Part shown: piece by piece, positions 13,367-25,457 of the stretch
Layout of the letters: the number at the start of each line of letters is the position of its first letter
Position numbering within the stretch: the first letter of the stretch is position 1
Assembly: GCA_032433595.1 (NCBI GenBank)
Contig: JASWJB010000151.1
Coordinates: forward strand, 1 to 64,000
Reading direction: 5' to 3'
Source of the DNA: Conoideocrella luteorostrata
Taxonomy: Eukaryota > Ascomycota > Sordariomycetes > Hypocreales > Clavicipitaceae
DNA length: 64,000 bases
The notes under the pieces: model-generated
What the model was told of the DNA's origin: nothing
The model's input: only the letters and a program-made list of their open reading frames with translations
Database searches by the model: none
Position numbers and translations under genes: made by a program

Positions 13367-14570
13367 TTACCTGCTATATGATTGTACATAGTACTGCGAC
13401 ACATTAGGCAAAGGAGAAAGAAATGGAGCAGCGAGATGACTTACTGTAACAACAGAATCCTCTGCAGATGCATCGTCATAGTGAGGCACATAAACGTAAA
13501 GAATCAATGCGTGATCATCTGCAAAACATGCAATAACCCGACCTTCCAAACGGCCCACACTCAGCACTCGGCTCCAGTCTTTACCCTCGACGCGAACGGT
13601 GGCCCATCGATCAGGACCCTCTTCACGGAATTTGGTGCTGGGATGCTCTTCTACAGGGCGCTCTAGTTGAGCAGGATCTAACTCAGGATTCTCCAGATCT
13701 GACCACACGCTACAAATGTCGGTAGCTTCGGTGGCAATGCGCAACCTCAAACTACCGTGCATATTGGCACTTAGTTCTAATTTGGGCGCTTTGGAAGGAT
13801 TTGCTCCCGCAAGAGCCAACTTCGTAAACCGATCTGATATAGCCTTGAGCTGCAGCAACGGCGGTAGTTGAATATGCACATCTGGCTCCCTCACTTTCGG
13901 CTGCATGATGGTCTCAACGGTTTCTGGGTGAAGCACGCGAACCGGAATGTCTTGCGTAATAATCTTTTCGTGCTCTCTGCGTAATGTCGTCTCTAGGTGT
14001 TCTTGCTCAAAGATGTCATCGCCAAAGGGATCATCAGATGGCAGTTTCCCGGCGCCTGCCGTTGCGCCTGCACCAGATGCATGAGACGTGGTAGTTGTGA
14101 TGGTCATGGAGAGGATGGGCAGGCCCTCTTTCTTGGTGAGGCGGAGAGAAGCGGAGAGGCTATTAAGGGCGGATCTGAGTGCGCGTTGGAGAGGTTGCAG
14201 GGGAAGTTCGAGGTTGATAGTGTTGTTGGATTCTGCGGATTGGATGTGATAGCCCTCGAAGATGAGGTCCATGGCCAAGGAGCTGTTGAATGTGCTTCTC
14301 TGTTAGTACCAGAAGGAGGACGAGGGTGAGATGAGCTCCAGGAAGGGCAATGGTACGCACGCCCAAACCTGTGATCCCATATCGGGGATGACGGTGAAGC
14401 GAGCTGTATCATCGCTGAGGCGGACCCAGGCGATCTTTTCTAACGAAGAGAGTGCTGCGGTGAGCTCTGGAGAGAATTAGTACCACTTCCTTCCATGAGG
14501 GCAGATATGTGATGAGGATGAGCTTACTCGCAAAGGTGCGTATGTTCTTCAGTTCTGTGCGGAAGCGCAT
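13367..14570 (-). CDS. HUS1: Checkpoint clamp subunit Hus1
   Basis: Proposed exons on the minus strand: 14528-14570, 14361-14466, 13445-14297 and 13367-13393. Exon 1 gives [13 protein letters not shown], the typical Hus1 start. The first two introns restore the sliding-clamp fold up to [10 protein letters not shown]...[10 protein letters not shown], the Hus1 signature region. HUS1 forms the 9-1-1 ring (Rad9-Rad1-Hus1) loaded at DNA damage and stalled forks to activate the Mec1/ATR kinase. The junction between exons 2 and 3 is uncertain by a few bases: a GTGCGT donor needs an acceptor two bases past the obvious CAG, while a weaker downstream donor would use that CAG. The last intron (13394-13444) is 51 nt, a multiple of three with no stop; removing it yields the expected YYVQSYSR tail. 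Confidence 0.82.
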
Positions 14571-15118
14571 GTTGGGAAGTTGCGTTGTGGTGTGAGTGAG
14601 TGAGTGAATGGATGGATGAGTGTAGTCACGCTGGTACGGTAAGGCAGGTGCGACTGCAAGGTGGGGGTTACGGCTTGGAAGGTGTGGGGAGCGCCTGCGG
14701 ATTACTTACTTCAGTATGTACTTACACGCCACCGTCAAGCGAACGGGTTGAGGGAGCACAAGAGACTGTAAAGAAAGTACGTGACGAATTAGGAAGCCAC
14801 CAATCCGGTGAGATGCAAAAAGCCTTCCCTGCTCGCCAGAGCCGAGCGCTGCTGTTGCTGTTGTTATTGTTCTTGTTGACGAATTATTATGCGGGAGGCA
14901 GACCAGGTTCTAACTCTTCGTTCTCGAGTCTCATGCCATAGTCACATATCATCAACTTTCGACACTCATTTCTTTCATTCCTTTCATTTTGGATCAAATT
15001 ATCTGCCACTTTGTTCCCCAATCATCCAGAGTGCCACTGGAGCCTGCGTACCCTGCACATTAATCGCTATGAGCGGCCATATCCCACTCTTTCACTTGTC
15101 CCCCATCACTCTCGTACA
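14571..15118. other. Divergent promoter region of HUS1 and the RING-like gene
   Basis: No coding signal. There is a GAGTGAGTGAGTGAATGGATGGATGAGTG tetranucleotide-like stretch near 14593-14622 and a CTGTTGCTGTTGTTATTG stretch near 14850. CT-rich sequence precedes the plus-strand gene. Confidence 0.5.
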
Positions 15119-16150
15119 ATGGGGCGTGCAAAAGATCGCATCAAACGCTTGAGCAACAAATTCGGCCGCCATTTTTTCCAACGCACATTTCTAAACAGGC
15201 ATGCTGCCTCTGCGGACTCACAAACACCTGCACCTAACAGAGAGCCCGTTGAAGAGGAGGAAGCCAGAAGTGGTTCTTCCACAGAGCGATTCAGCCAAGC
15301 CTCCACAATCTGCGCCACGCCGCCCAGACCAAGGTTGAGACTAGTCATATCAGATTCAACCGTGAGAGTGTCTAGAGACAGAGACAGTCAAGTTACGTTG
15401 ACGCCCCGAACTCGGACCCCAGAGGCAACGACTAAGAGCGAGCAGCAAAATATCGAGAATACTCGGAGTCTGCGGCACCGGACTCCAGAAGACCATCCTG
15501 ATGCCATTACACCAGCACCCCCGGCACGGCTGGACTCTGAAACCTCGGAGGCATCCACTGCAGTTTCTGACCTGGACTCTGAAGGGCGACCATCAAGCTG
15601 CCTTATATGCGGCAGGCTCTTTGCGAACATTGACGAAAAGCGAGCTTACCTCCCGTGTGGCCATTCCTTCAATCATGACTGTCTCTTTCGATGGATATCG
15701 AGCCCAAGCAGTACAGGAAGATGTCCACACGTAGACTGCATCACAACACGTCACGTCTGCGAACATTGGGTGATGCCCAGTGACTCCCCCCCCGACGAAG
15801 TGTTCAGCAACAGCTCGGTAGCGGTCTTGCCTTGGAAGTATGAATTCTGTACAAGTCGTAAGGCTATGCAGTCCGTCCGAATCGTAGACTACACAACTAG
15901 AAGAACTAGAAGACTGCATTATCTGCTGATGACCCGACCAACAATTCTTTTCATGCTTACCGTAAGGCCCCGACTGAGATATTTCTACATTCTTCATAAG
16001 ATAGCCCAGAAGAACCTGGACAAGGGACAGAAGATCTGGTGGATGACTAGATGGAACACGTTTGGGAACACTAGACAGCGGTGGAGCTTGCGTCGCGTCA
16101 TTAGGGGCAGTCAGGGCGATGCTGATTCTGCTGCGGATGAGCGGAAATAA
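15119..16150 (+). CDS. RING-like zinc-finger protein, function unknown
   Basis: Single exon of 343 residues. The frame is open further up to an ATG at 15011, but the ATG at 15119 (MGRAKDRIKRLSNKFG) starts a basic, coding-looking N-terminus and is preferred. Residues 1-150 are polar and disordered. Residues about 160-205 hold CLICGRLF, LPCGHSFNHDC and RCPHVDC. These are the spacing elements of a RING finger, which would make it a possible ubiquitin ligase. The fit is not clean: the usual fifth zinc ligand position is Asn (CGHSFNHDC), with a His one place later, and the last pair is C-x4-C, not C-x2-C. The C-terminal 120 residues are basic and have no recognised domain. E3 activity is therefore only a guess. 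Confidence 0.65.
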   Translation: MGRAKDRIKRLSNKFGRHFFQRTFLNRHAASADSQTPAPNREPVEEEEARSGSSTERFSQASTICATPPRPRLRLVISDSTVRVSRDRDSQVTLTPRTRTPEATTKSEQQNIENTRSLRHRTPEDHPDAITPAPPARLDSETSEASTAVSDLDSEGRPSSCLICGRLFANIDEKRAYLPCGHSFNHDCLFRWISSPSSTGRCPHVDCITTRHVCEHWVMPSDSPPDEVFSNSSVAVLPWKYEFCTSRKAMQSVRIVDYTTRRTRRLHYLLMTRPTILFMLTVRPRLRYFYILHKIAQKNLDKGQKIWWMTRWNTFGNTRQRWSLRRVIRGSQGDADSAADERK

Positions 16151-16337
16151 ATTTACGCATTTCGCGGGTCGAAATAACATAGTGGCATCGAATAGCCCAG
16201 CGAATTGATTTTACCACTGAGCTCTTCACAGAAACATAATCATATCGTGATGTGCCCAAGTCGTAATTCGTAATTTGTGCAACACTTATACTTGGAAATG
16301 CTAAATAAAAAAGTATAGATGCTGGAAGAGATGATCT

Positions 16338-16927
16338 TCACCTCCGAGATTGCTCGTCGTCACTGTCGTCCATGAACCCCTCTTCAAGACTGTAAGTCGT
16401 TAGTAGATGGCTCGAAAAGCATTCCAAATTGGCCTAGCACCTACTCTCTGCTTAACCGCCTTGTGCTGTCACGGACCGCAGACATGATGTGTCTGTTGAT
16501 AGCATCCAAGGTGTCTGCGTCGAGGTGACCCAACTCCTCGCCGTCCTCTAGATAGTCATCGGCGGATGCATTATCCACGGCACCCCTATTCCTGCTCCAT
16601 GTAGACGGTAACGTCCACCTCGAGAACTGAGGTATTACGCGATGTCGTAAGCCAGATGTGTGATTCGAAATAGTGTCGACAGGAAGATACTGGCTGTAGC
16701 GATTACGGTAGCGGCGCCAGATGGGCAGGACGGCGAATGTGAGGAACAAGAAGAGAATGAGAGATATGACGGCCGGGATGAAGATGGTCTGAGGCGCAAG
16801 AAGTTAGAGTTTTGGATTCAGTAAGTGACCTGCTGAAGATGGGTTCGCATCGATGCCTGGGGCAGAGTGAGTCGTGGGTGGTGGCGCTCACCTTGAGGAG
16901 GGATGCTAGTGGAGATGGAGTTGACAT
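16338..16927 (-). CDS. Small single-pass membrane protein, unknown
   Basis: Three exons on the minus strand: 16892-16927, 16445-16788 and 16338-16389, giving 143 residues. Both introns have good signals (GTGAGC...CTCAG; GTAGGT with a CTAAC branch and ACAG). The short N-terminus MSTPSPLASLLK is followed by one hydrophobic helix (about residues 14-33, TIFIPAVISLILFLFL continuing to LPIW), then RRYRNRY and a polar tail. The tail ends in an acidic stretch, DLEEGFMDDSDDEQSRR. The positive residues after the helix predict an N-outside/lumen, C-cytosol orientation. No family is recognised. Phase agreement across all three exons supports a real gene despite its small size. Confidence 0.65.
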
Positions 16928-19920
16928 GGTTGCGATGGCTGGGGTTGCGATGGTCTCAAAGAATATGGGAAGAAATTATGCAGCTCGTGGTGTGGCTGGT
17001 CTGGTCTCGGGACGTTGATGGCCGCGATGGCGGCATCAGGCTTGGATGGTGGGCTTGGTGAGGTGGTGACGAGGCAGCACTTGACGAGGCGGTTTCACGA
17101 ATGGACATGTCAGCCGTTGTCGCATGGAGCAGGATGCCGAGTTGATGCTAGCTAGCGAAGCAAGCAGGGGTGTTTTAGCATGCATGGTGACCCTCGCCGG
17201 CCGGGTCCTTTTCAATGGCCGCCCCGTCGACGGAAACAGCACAGTTGGACATGTTGTGGTTGAGCATTGCTATCCTCGCGTGTCTACTCCGTACCGAGCA
17301 GTCCGTGCCGAACTTGTTGAGAAGCATTAAAGGACCTTTTTAGAAGAATTACTAGTTTAATACTCTGTACGGAGTAGTTAGATCCAAATTGGAATTAGCC
17401 TTTCAGGTTGACTGCGCTGCAACCCTTGCCTGACTCTAGGCACAGCTGGCAGCTAACTAAGTTGGCACCGGTTGCATGTGATTTACACTGGTTGCAAGAG
17501 ACATACGGGCAGTAACTAGAATGAGGCCATCACAAGTTGTTGACCCGAGGCGTTCTCCAACCTGTACTCTGTACTCCGTACGAATACGGGATTACGGGCG
17601 AAAGACTATCGACAAGCAGCTTGACAGCCGACATTTGTATTGTAATCCCTGGTGCCCAGCCAAGGTCTTGAGCGCCACGTCAGTTAAAGACTACGATAAC
17701 CCGAAAAAGACAGTTTGTTGGACAGCACACTGCACATGCGGACGGTGTTTAGTACCAATGCGAAGGTTCCAAGCGGGGGACAGTTTAACTGAGCCATCGA
17801 GGTGGCATTAACTCCGCAAGAGATAATGCCTTAGCGACCAAAAACAAGAGGAAAAAAAAAATTTTTTTATGAAAAAAAAAAAAAAAAAAAGCATAATTAT
17901 TATATAGCTTAGATAGCTTTTTAGGCAACAGATTTTATTAATAATAAGCTTTAATTACATCTGTGGTGGGCGTTCGAATTGAAAGGGTCAATTGGACAAT
18001 GTGGACGAAATGGCTCAGTTAAACTGTCCCCTGCATGGGTTCCTGGCTAATGATTCTACTGACTAAGCCTGGACAAACCTTGTTGGACAAGCCTCGCTGG
18101 CATCACGGCATGGAGTCCGGTTTATTTAGGGGTCGTGTTTTAGCGGCTGGCCGGGCTAGCTGCACTCTATTATGCTTCCTGGCTTGCAGTTGTCATTCCG
18201 TAACTAGCCAGCTAGCCAGTTAGACAGCTTAGCCCCTGGTTTGGATATTTGCATCTTCCACTGCCGATAAATGAAGCGCCCGGTGGTTACGTGGCTTGGA
18301 CAGGGACATGGAGGAGCGAGTGGTGTACTCCGTACCTCGTACATGAACCTGTTTGAGCATGATTGGTGGACCATAGAAGATGGGATGTAATGGCCTGGCA
18401 AGTCAAATGCAGGCTGTCACGCATCAGACTGATCTTCTTTCGTGCTGCCTCAGACTCGTGCGAGAATGGGGTTTGATCGACACGTTTGACGAAGGAGACA
18501 CTCCCTGTTCTAGAGCCTCTCTCTTTGTGGGGTTGCATGCGGCCATGCGGGCGGAAAGGCTTGATGTGTTTTGCAGCATCTTGCGACATGGATGCCATGC
18601 ACCAACTAGAATGTCCGGATGGGCATTGACGTGAGTTTGTCAAGTGTTCTTTTGCGTTTGGAGCCCATTTGTGTCGGTGTCGTGATGCCCGGCCAGGATG
18701 TGAGTCGAGGTCAATGTCAACAATGTCAATGTCAATGCCGATGGTTGATGCTCCAACCTGAGCATCGCACGCTGTTCTTCCGCTATTGGATCCCAGCCTA
18801 TTTCGCCTGCTGTTCTTGCTTCAAAAGACTTTACTGTACTCCGTAGTTGTTCAATAATAGGACAACAGAAGAGGTATTATCGACGCGACCTGTTGACAGG
18901 CAACTAGCCGCTTCTAGCCAAACGCCATGTGCTCCCACCAGTTTTGCTCGTGCTCTCTCCTGATTGAGTCGTCTTCTCATGATAGCCAGCCAGACAAGCA
19001 CCACACGGTAAGGCCGCTCAACGTACGGAGTACCGGGTACCAAGCTGGCGCTCCACCATGCCAATGCCCCTTGCTTGTCCCGCCCGCTCGACATCTTTCA
19101 GGGGCCTGCCACGGAACATCTCCGCATTCGAACCTATGCTGCTTGCTGCTTGAAACCAATATCCCAAACAAGCAGTTTGTTTCTGGCGCTGCTGGCCATT
19201 ACCGAACATCATCTCGCAAAGACGACGACGCTGAGAGGCCACGCAAACTGAGCGGACACCCGCAATTCCAAGCAGAACTGCCAGCAGTTACCTGGCAATA
19301 TCGCTTCTCTGCCCCCCGAATCCCCGCGATATCTTTTTTATCGATTACACCACACGCTACGGCCCCTATTTCCACACCTGGGAGTCGTCTGTGCTCTCCT
19401 CGCCGCACCGACATCTCTGAACCGACCCATGATTGTGATTACTGTATCTCACCATTTGCGCACTTTCTTGCCAGCGAAGCCGATCCAAGCCCGATAGGAA
19501 CGGATAGAACTAACATTTGACTCCGCCTAAGCGTTGCGCCCGGTGACATAAGAGCTCCAACCACATTTGGCTCTGGGAGGTGTTTCAGCAAGAAGGCTCG
19601 GCTCAACGGTTTGCCCAACTACGACCTACAGCAGGGACCAAGGCGAAACCCCGATACATTCGGTGCACTCGACGACACCGGGCTATCCCCAGCCGTTTAA
19701 ACCAAAGAGAAAAAAAAAGAGTGACTAAAATCGGCGGAGGCAGAACACTTTGCCGTTCCTTCCCTTGTCTTTGGATCGCTGGTAGGCCCTCACTACCTGT
19801 GACAAAGGGCTTCGGCTGGATCGTTCATCATGCGAACGGCCTTGGGCCACCACTTGTCCGGTTCTACGTGTCTCACCTAGGTAGCCCTTTGCTCCATCGT
19901 TGCCATCATCAACCGCAACC
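16928..19920. other. Long intergenic region upstream of the formin gene
   Basis: About 3 kb without a supportable gene. It contains the inverted-repeat element at 17776-18031, an A/T block at about 17850-17960, and at least five copies of the motif TACTCCGTA/TACGGAGTA (17285, 17368, 17571, 18325, 18837, 19023 regions). A pyrimidine- and C-rich leader precedes the formin start. Open frames of up to 197 codons here have no domain and uneven composition. Confidence 0.6.
17776..18031. mobile_element. MITE-like element with 21-bp perfect inverted ends
   Basis: The 21 bases at 17776-17796 (core CAGTTTAACTGAGCCA) recur exactly as the reverse complement at 18011-18031. The 256-bp unit is non-coding. 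Its centre has an A9-T7 block and an A20 run, with strongly AT-rich sequence to about 17960. Small size, perfect terminal inverted repeats and an AT-rich core fit a miniature inverted-repeat transposable element of a cut-and-paste family. The AGTTTAACTG ends would suit a Tc1/mariner/pogo type, which is an inference. No clear target-site duplication is seen; the repeat runs on into GGGGAC on both sides. Confidence 0.7.
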
Positions 19921-22900
19921 ATGTCGTCCGCGGACAAGTCGAGGCAATCGTCTGGGGGCCGGTCCCTTTTCTCCAGAAGTAAGAACAAGGACAAAAGAAC
20001 GACTGATACCGACCACCTCGACGCTGGCAGCGCCTTGAGCTTTCGCTCTTCACGACATAAGCGAGAGTCTTCCACCGTGTCTATCGACGTGCCCGCGTCT
20101 GTTGACCCTGGTATCAATATGATGGCCGGAGTGATGACATCAATCCCATACGACAATATGCCTCCAGGCTCGCGATCCCCGATCCCCGTCGATTACCTAC
20201 CCAACTCCGACCAAACTCCCGCACGACGTGAACCTCTACCCCATCAGCTTAATAAGAATGCGGGAGACTTTCACCAGTATCCGTCGTTTGACCCCTCAGC
20301 CAGCCGACCCAGGGAGTCCAATATGACCATGGCGTCCACCGGCAGACAGGCGCAATACCAGCAGTGGGGCCCTCGCGGGAGCGTTGCCAGCACGGCCAAC
20401 GGCTCGTCATATACTTCAAGAAACGATTCTTACTTAGGCGCCAATGGTGGCCGCAGCTCTGGTGACAACCTTAGCATATATTCAGGTAATGCCGGAAACC
20501 GAGACACTGGGGGGATGGCACGCTCATCGCAGCTAGCTTTACCAAGCGCATCGTCGCAGAGTTCGTACGGTTCACATCAATCACATCGAGAATCCAACCG
20601 GCTCACGAAATTTCCTGGATCGGGCGCCAACCACGACGGATTTTATTTCCCCAAACCGGACGACGACTATGTAATCGAACAAATGTTTCTACAGCTCATG
20701 CAGAAAAGAGGATGGCACAACCTGCCTGAACAAGCTCGACGACAAATGATGGCCTATCCACCGCAAAAAAAGTGGACTCTGCTTCATCAGGATCGCTTAA
20801 CTGAATACCAAGGGGAACAAAAGAGACGACAAACGGCTCGAGCGAATCAGTATGCCGCCCCGGACATCACTACGTACTCTGATGAGGAAGGCACCCCAGA
20901 ATGGTATGTCCGCAAGGTCATGGAGGACAAGCTTGACACCAAGGGAATGGGCAGTCTTGAGGTTAATCTCCGAACACAGCAGATTGGCTGGGTCAAACGA
21001 TTTGTTGAGTGCCAGGGACAAGTTGCCTTGGTGACATTGCTGCTAAAGATAAATCGCAAGACGGCGGCCGGCCCCGTCCCGGAGAATACGAGGGTGGAAA
21101 AGAATCTCGACAAGGAATACGATATTATCAAATGTTTGAAGGCACTTATGAATAACAAGTTTGGCGCCGACGATGCCTTGATGCAACAAAAGGTATTGGT
21201 CGCTCTCGCCACATGTCTCATTTCGGCAAGAATTACTACAAGGAAACTGGTCAGCGAAATCTTGACTTTTCTTTGCACTTGGGGGAATAATGGTGATGGC
21301 CATGTCAAAGTTATACAAGCTCTGGACGAAGTCAAGGCTCAGTCGGGGGAAAATGGCAGATTCGACGCTTGGATGCGGCTGGTCGAGGTTACCGTGGATG
21401 GTCGTGGCAAGATGGGCAGTCTTGTCGGAGCCAGTGAGGAACTTCGAACCGGCGGTATTGGTATGGAGAATCTGCTGATGGAATACGCTGTCACGACCAT
21501 GATACTCGTAAACATGGTGGTGGATGCTCCGGAGAGTGATCTTCAGCTGCGAGTGCATATTCGAGCTCAATTTACGGCATGCGGTATCAAGCGCATCTTG
21601 ACCAAGATGGAAGGTTTCCAGTATGACCTTCTTGATAAACAAATTGATCGATTTCGTACAAATGAGGCTATCGACTACGAAGATATGCTCGAAAGGGAAA
21701 ATAGCAGCATCAAGGACAGCATCGAGGGCGATGTGAAGGATCTCAGTGACCCCGGGCAGATTGCCGATGCCATTTCACAGCGGATCAATGGTAGCAAGGC
21801 GCAAGATTACTTTGTTTCAGCATTGCAACACCTCATGCTCATCCGCGCCCAGGATGGTGAAGAGCGTCTGCGCATGTTCCAGCTGGTTGACTCCATGCTG
21901 AGCTACGTGGCCATGGACAGGCGCTTGCCAAATATGGACCTTAAACAAAGCCTCAACTTCACCGTTCAGAGTCTTTTAGACAAACTGCACACCGACTCAG
22001 AGGCGCGACAGGCTCAAGATGAATCTCTTGAGTCGCGGCAAATTGCGGAAGCTGCTATGGCGGAGCGTGATGAGATGCGAGCTCGACTTGAACTAGGAGC
22101 GGATGGTCTCGTGAAAAAGATGCAGAAGCAGCTTGACGAACAAGCTCGGTTTATCGAAGCCCAAAAGAGGCAAGCGGACGGACTCAAAGCTGAGATTGGC
22201 GGTCTGCAGACCATCCGCGCCAAGGAAGCCCAGAGAAATGAATTGGAGACGAGAGAGCTGTACTTGATGTTAAGGGATGCGCAGGATATTGCGGCGTCCA
22301 ATGCTGTTAAGGGCAACAAGCCAGGGGAACCCAAGACAAACGAAACCGCTGCTCAAATGCAAGGCATTCTGGACCGAGAGAGACTTATGGAGCGTCTACA
22401 GATGCAATTGGAGCGCCAAAAGACACAGTACAAACTTGAAGGTCGTGTTTGGGGTGAGGCTGGCGGCCCATCCGACCGCTTGCGCGCTTTGCGTGAGGAA
22501 ATGGACAGCGATAACCTGGAGTCCCCGGCTGGTAGCGGAACACCACCTCGGGACCTCACCAACAGTGTGTTGGGTAGTATCAATCGCCAGACCAGGATTG
22601 CTCGCAAGCCCCTTCATTCAGACAAGAACGCTGAGGACGATGTTATTGAGGAGAGTGAAGATGCTGAAGGCGAAGAAGGGGTCATTTTCGAGCGCCCTCG
22701 TATCGTCGAGATGAAGAGACCGATCATTGATTCCAAACAGCAAGCAGGCCTGATGAACGAGCTTGTCTCCAAGGTCAGGAGACACGACGGGAGCGATCCA
22801 GAAGATGCTGATGGAATACCGCCAGCAGCACACTCCGAATTGGAGACTTCGACCGCCAGCGGTGAATTATCCAAGCCCGAAGGAGGTGCCGCTCTAACAC

Positions 22901-25136
22901 CACCACCACCACCACCGCCGCCGCCGCCTCCTCCTATGCCCGGCCAAGTCACCGGCGCTCCTCCTCCTCCTCCTCCTCCTCCTCCTCCTCCACCGCCACC
23001 AATGCCAGGTCAGATTCCTGGCGGTCCGCCTCCTCCTCCGCCTCCTCCACCTATGCCCGGTTCTATACCTGGATCTGCCTCTGCCGGATCCATGCCACCA
23101 CCGCCTCCTCCCATGCCTGGTGCGATGCCATCAGGCCACTTCTTACCGCAGAAGCCGACCTTCACGACAACGACAGGCATTGGTTTCCCCATGGCACGGC
23201 CCAAGAAGAAGCTCAAGGCGTTGCATTGGGAAAAGGTTGACACACCCGAGACCAGTCACTGGGCCGCTCATGCCCCGTCTGCTGAGGAGAGAGAAGAAAA
23301 GTATAATGAACTCAGCCGCAAGGGTATCTTGGACGAAGTTGAGAAACTCTTCATGGCCAAGGAAATTAAGCAACTGGGTGTTGGAATTGCCAAGAAGGGT
23401 GACAAGAAGCAGATTATATCTGCCGATCTGCGCAAGGCATATGGTATGTACCACGTGAACGAGCAAATCTGTTTTTGGCCAGGCTCTTTGCTAATCCTGA
23501 CGTACTCGTAGAAATCGCATTTGCCAAGTTTTCGCAACATTCTGTGGAGAAGATTGTCCAGATGATTATTCATTGCGACCCACAAGTGCTGGACAATCAA
23601 GTCGTCATGGAGTTCTTGCAAAAGGATGATTTATGCAATATTTCCGACAATGTGTCTAAGCAGATGGCACCGTACAGCCGTGACTTGACAGGCCCTGATG
23701 CCAAGAGCCAAAGTCGAGAGCAAGATCCTACAGAATTGACAAGACAGGACCAAATCTATTTGCACACAGCGTTTGAGCTGCACCACTATTGGAAAAGCCG
23801 TATAAGAGCCTTGTGGCTTACAAAGAACTTCGAGGTCGAATACGAGGAGCTCAATGTCAAGATAAACCAAGTAGTGACTGTTTCAGAGAGTCTGCGCGAC
23901 TCGGTATCACTCATGAATGTCCTTGGCCTTATTTTGGATATCGGTAACTATATGAACGATGCCAACAAGCAAGCTCGCGGTTTCAAGCTCAGCTCTCTTG
24001 CACGGTTGGGCATGGTGAAAGATGACAAGAACGAGTCGTCTCTGGCGGACTTGGTGGAGCGCATCGTCCGAAATCAATACCCAGAGTGGGAAGGATTTGC
24101 CAATGACATTGCAAGCGTTTTTACGGTGCAAAAGGTCAATGTTGAGCAACTTCAGGCGGATGCCAGAAAGTACATTGATACCATTCGAAATGTGCAAATG
24201 TCGCTGGATTCTGGTAACCTGAGCGATCCAAAGACGTTCCACCCTGAAGATCGTGTTAGCCCAATTGTCCAGAGATGTATGAAGGACGCTCGCCGCAAGG
24301 CGGAGCAGATGGAGCTGTATCTCGATGAAATGATGAAGACCTACAAGGATATCATGGTGTTTTATGGGGAAGACCCTACTGATGAGAACGCCCGACGAGA
24401 TTTCTTCGCCAAGCTTGCTAGTTTCTTGAATGAGTGGAAGAAGTCTAAGGAGAAGAATGTCCAATTGGAGGAAATGAAGAGGCGCAATGAAGCATCCATG
24501 AAGCGCAAGCATCAGGCACAGAAGGGTGTTGCTGCCGCCGCGCTAGGAGAGGGGAGTGCTTCACCAACGAGCACCGGTGCCATGGATTCGTTATTGGAGA
24601 AGCTCCGAGCAGCTGCACCGCAGGCACGAGACCAGAGAGATAGACGCCGTCGCGCCAGGCTCAAAGACAAACATCAGGTGCGCGTAGCCTCTGGCCAGAA
24701 AATTCCCGACCTCAACGAGATACCCGAAGCAGAGGCCGGCTTGCAGGACAGAGACAAAACGATTGAGGAGGAGGGTTCCTCGGCAGCAAGCCCGGGATTG
24801 AGCTCTCCACGAGACGGTGAAGACGACGTCGCTGACAGGGCGGCTGCATTGCTGCAAGGTATGCGAGGTCATGGGGAAGAGGATGCAGACAAACGAGAAA
24901 GCTTGCGACAAGCAAGGAGACAGACGGCAGAGGAAGAGCGCCGACTAAGAAGACGGAAGAGAGAAAAGGCCGGAACCAGTTTAGCTGCCAGTGAACCCAA
25001 GGATGAGGCAGCTGTGGCTGGCGATAATTTAATATCGGCCGAGGTTCCAGCAATGGTTGAAGAAGAGGCGGAGCAGTCACAAGACAAGGAAGATGGTGAT
25101 AATAAGGAGCACAGGCAGGACGAGGACATGGGGTAG
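19921..25136 (+). CDS. SEPA: Diaphanous-related formin (SepA/Bni1 type)
   Basis: Two exons, 19921-23443 and 23512-25136 (68-nt intron, GTATGT...CGTAG), encode 1715 residues. The ATG at 19921 (AACCATGTCG) opens with MSSADKSRQSSGGRSLFSR; an in-frame ATG lies 21 bases upstream and cannot be excluded. The order is a disordered N-terminus, GTPase-binding and FH3 armadillo region (about residues 240-690, DDYVIEQMFLQLMQKRGW onward), coiled coil (about 700-860), FH1 with three proline blocks of up to 14 prolines (about 993-1070), FH2 (about 1095-1500, starting KKKLKALHWEKVDT) and a basic, DAD-like tail. Formins nucleate and elongate actin filaments from profilin-actin. In filamentous fungi this one serves septation and tip growth. 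The proline runs use mixed CCA/CCG/CCT codons. Confidence 0.94.
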
Positions 25137-25457
25137 ACGTTGACTGGACAGGTAGGAACTGCATATAGCGCCCGTACGTAATGTTTATACTTTAGCACGA
25201 CTATGCCAAGTCAAAAGAGTTGCTCAGATTAACCTATGTGACAAACTCCACCCACATAAATATATACAAAACATGCTGGAAACATGAAATACAAATAAAA
25301 CCACGGAAAAATGGACATGAGACTAGAAATCATCTATCCTTTAATCATCATCTTAGCCATACAATCCCTGAACGCCAAATTAACCCGCCTAAATATATAT
25401 ATATATATATGCTTACTGCCATGGTACAGTACACCTTTCAAGCGAATCCGCCGCCTC
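25137..25457. other. Convergent 3' regions of the formin and SNRNP27 genes
   Basis: No gene. AT-rich 3' sequence with a (TA)n tract near 25394-25410 and several AATAAA-like sites that could serve mRNA ends from both strands. Confidence 0.5.

Noticed and set aside
18927..19520. 197-codon frame upstream of the formin
   Set aside because: Low-complexity Ser/Pro/His composition from C-rich leader DNA; probably part of the formin promoter and leader.
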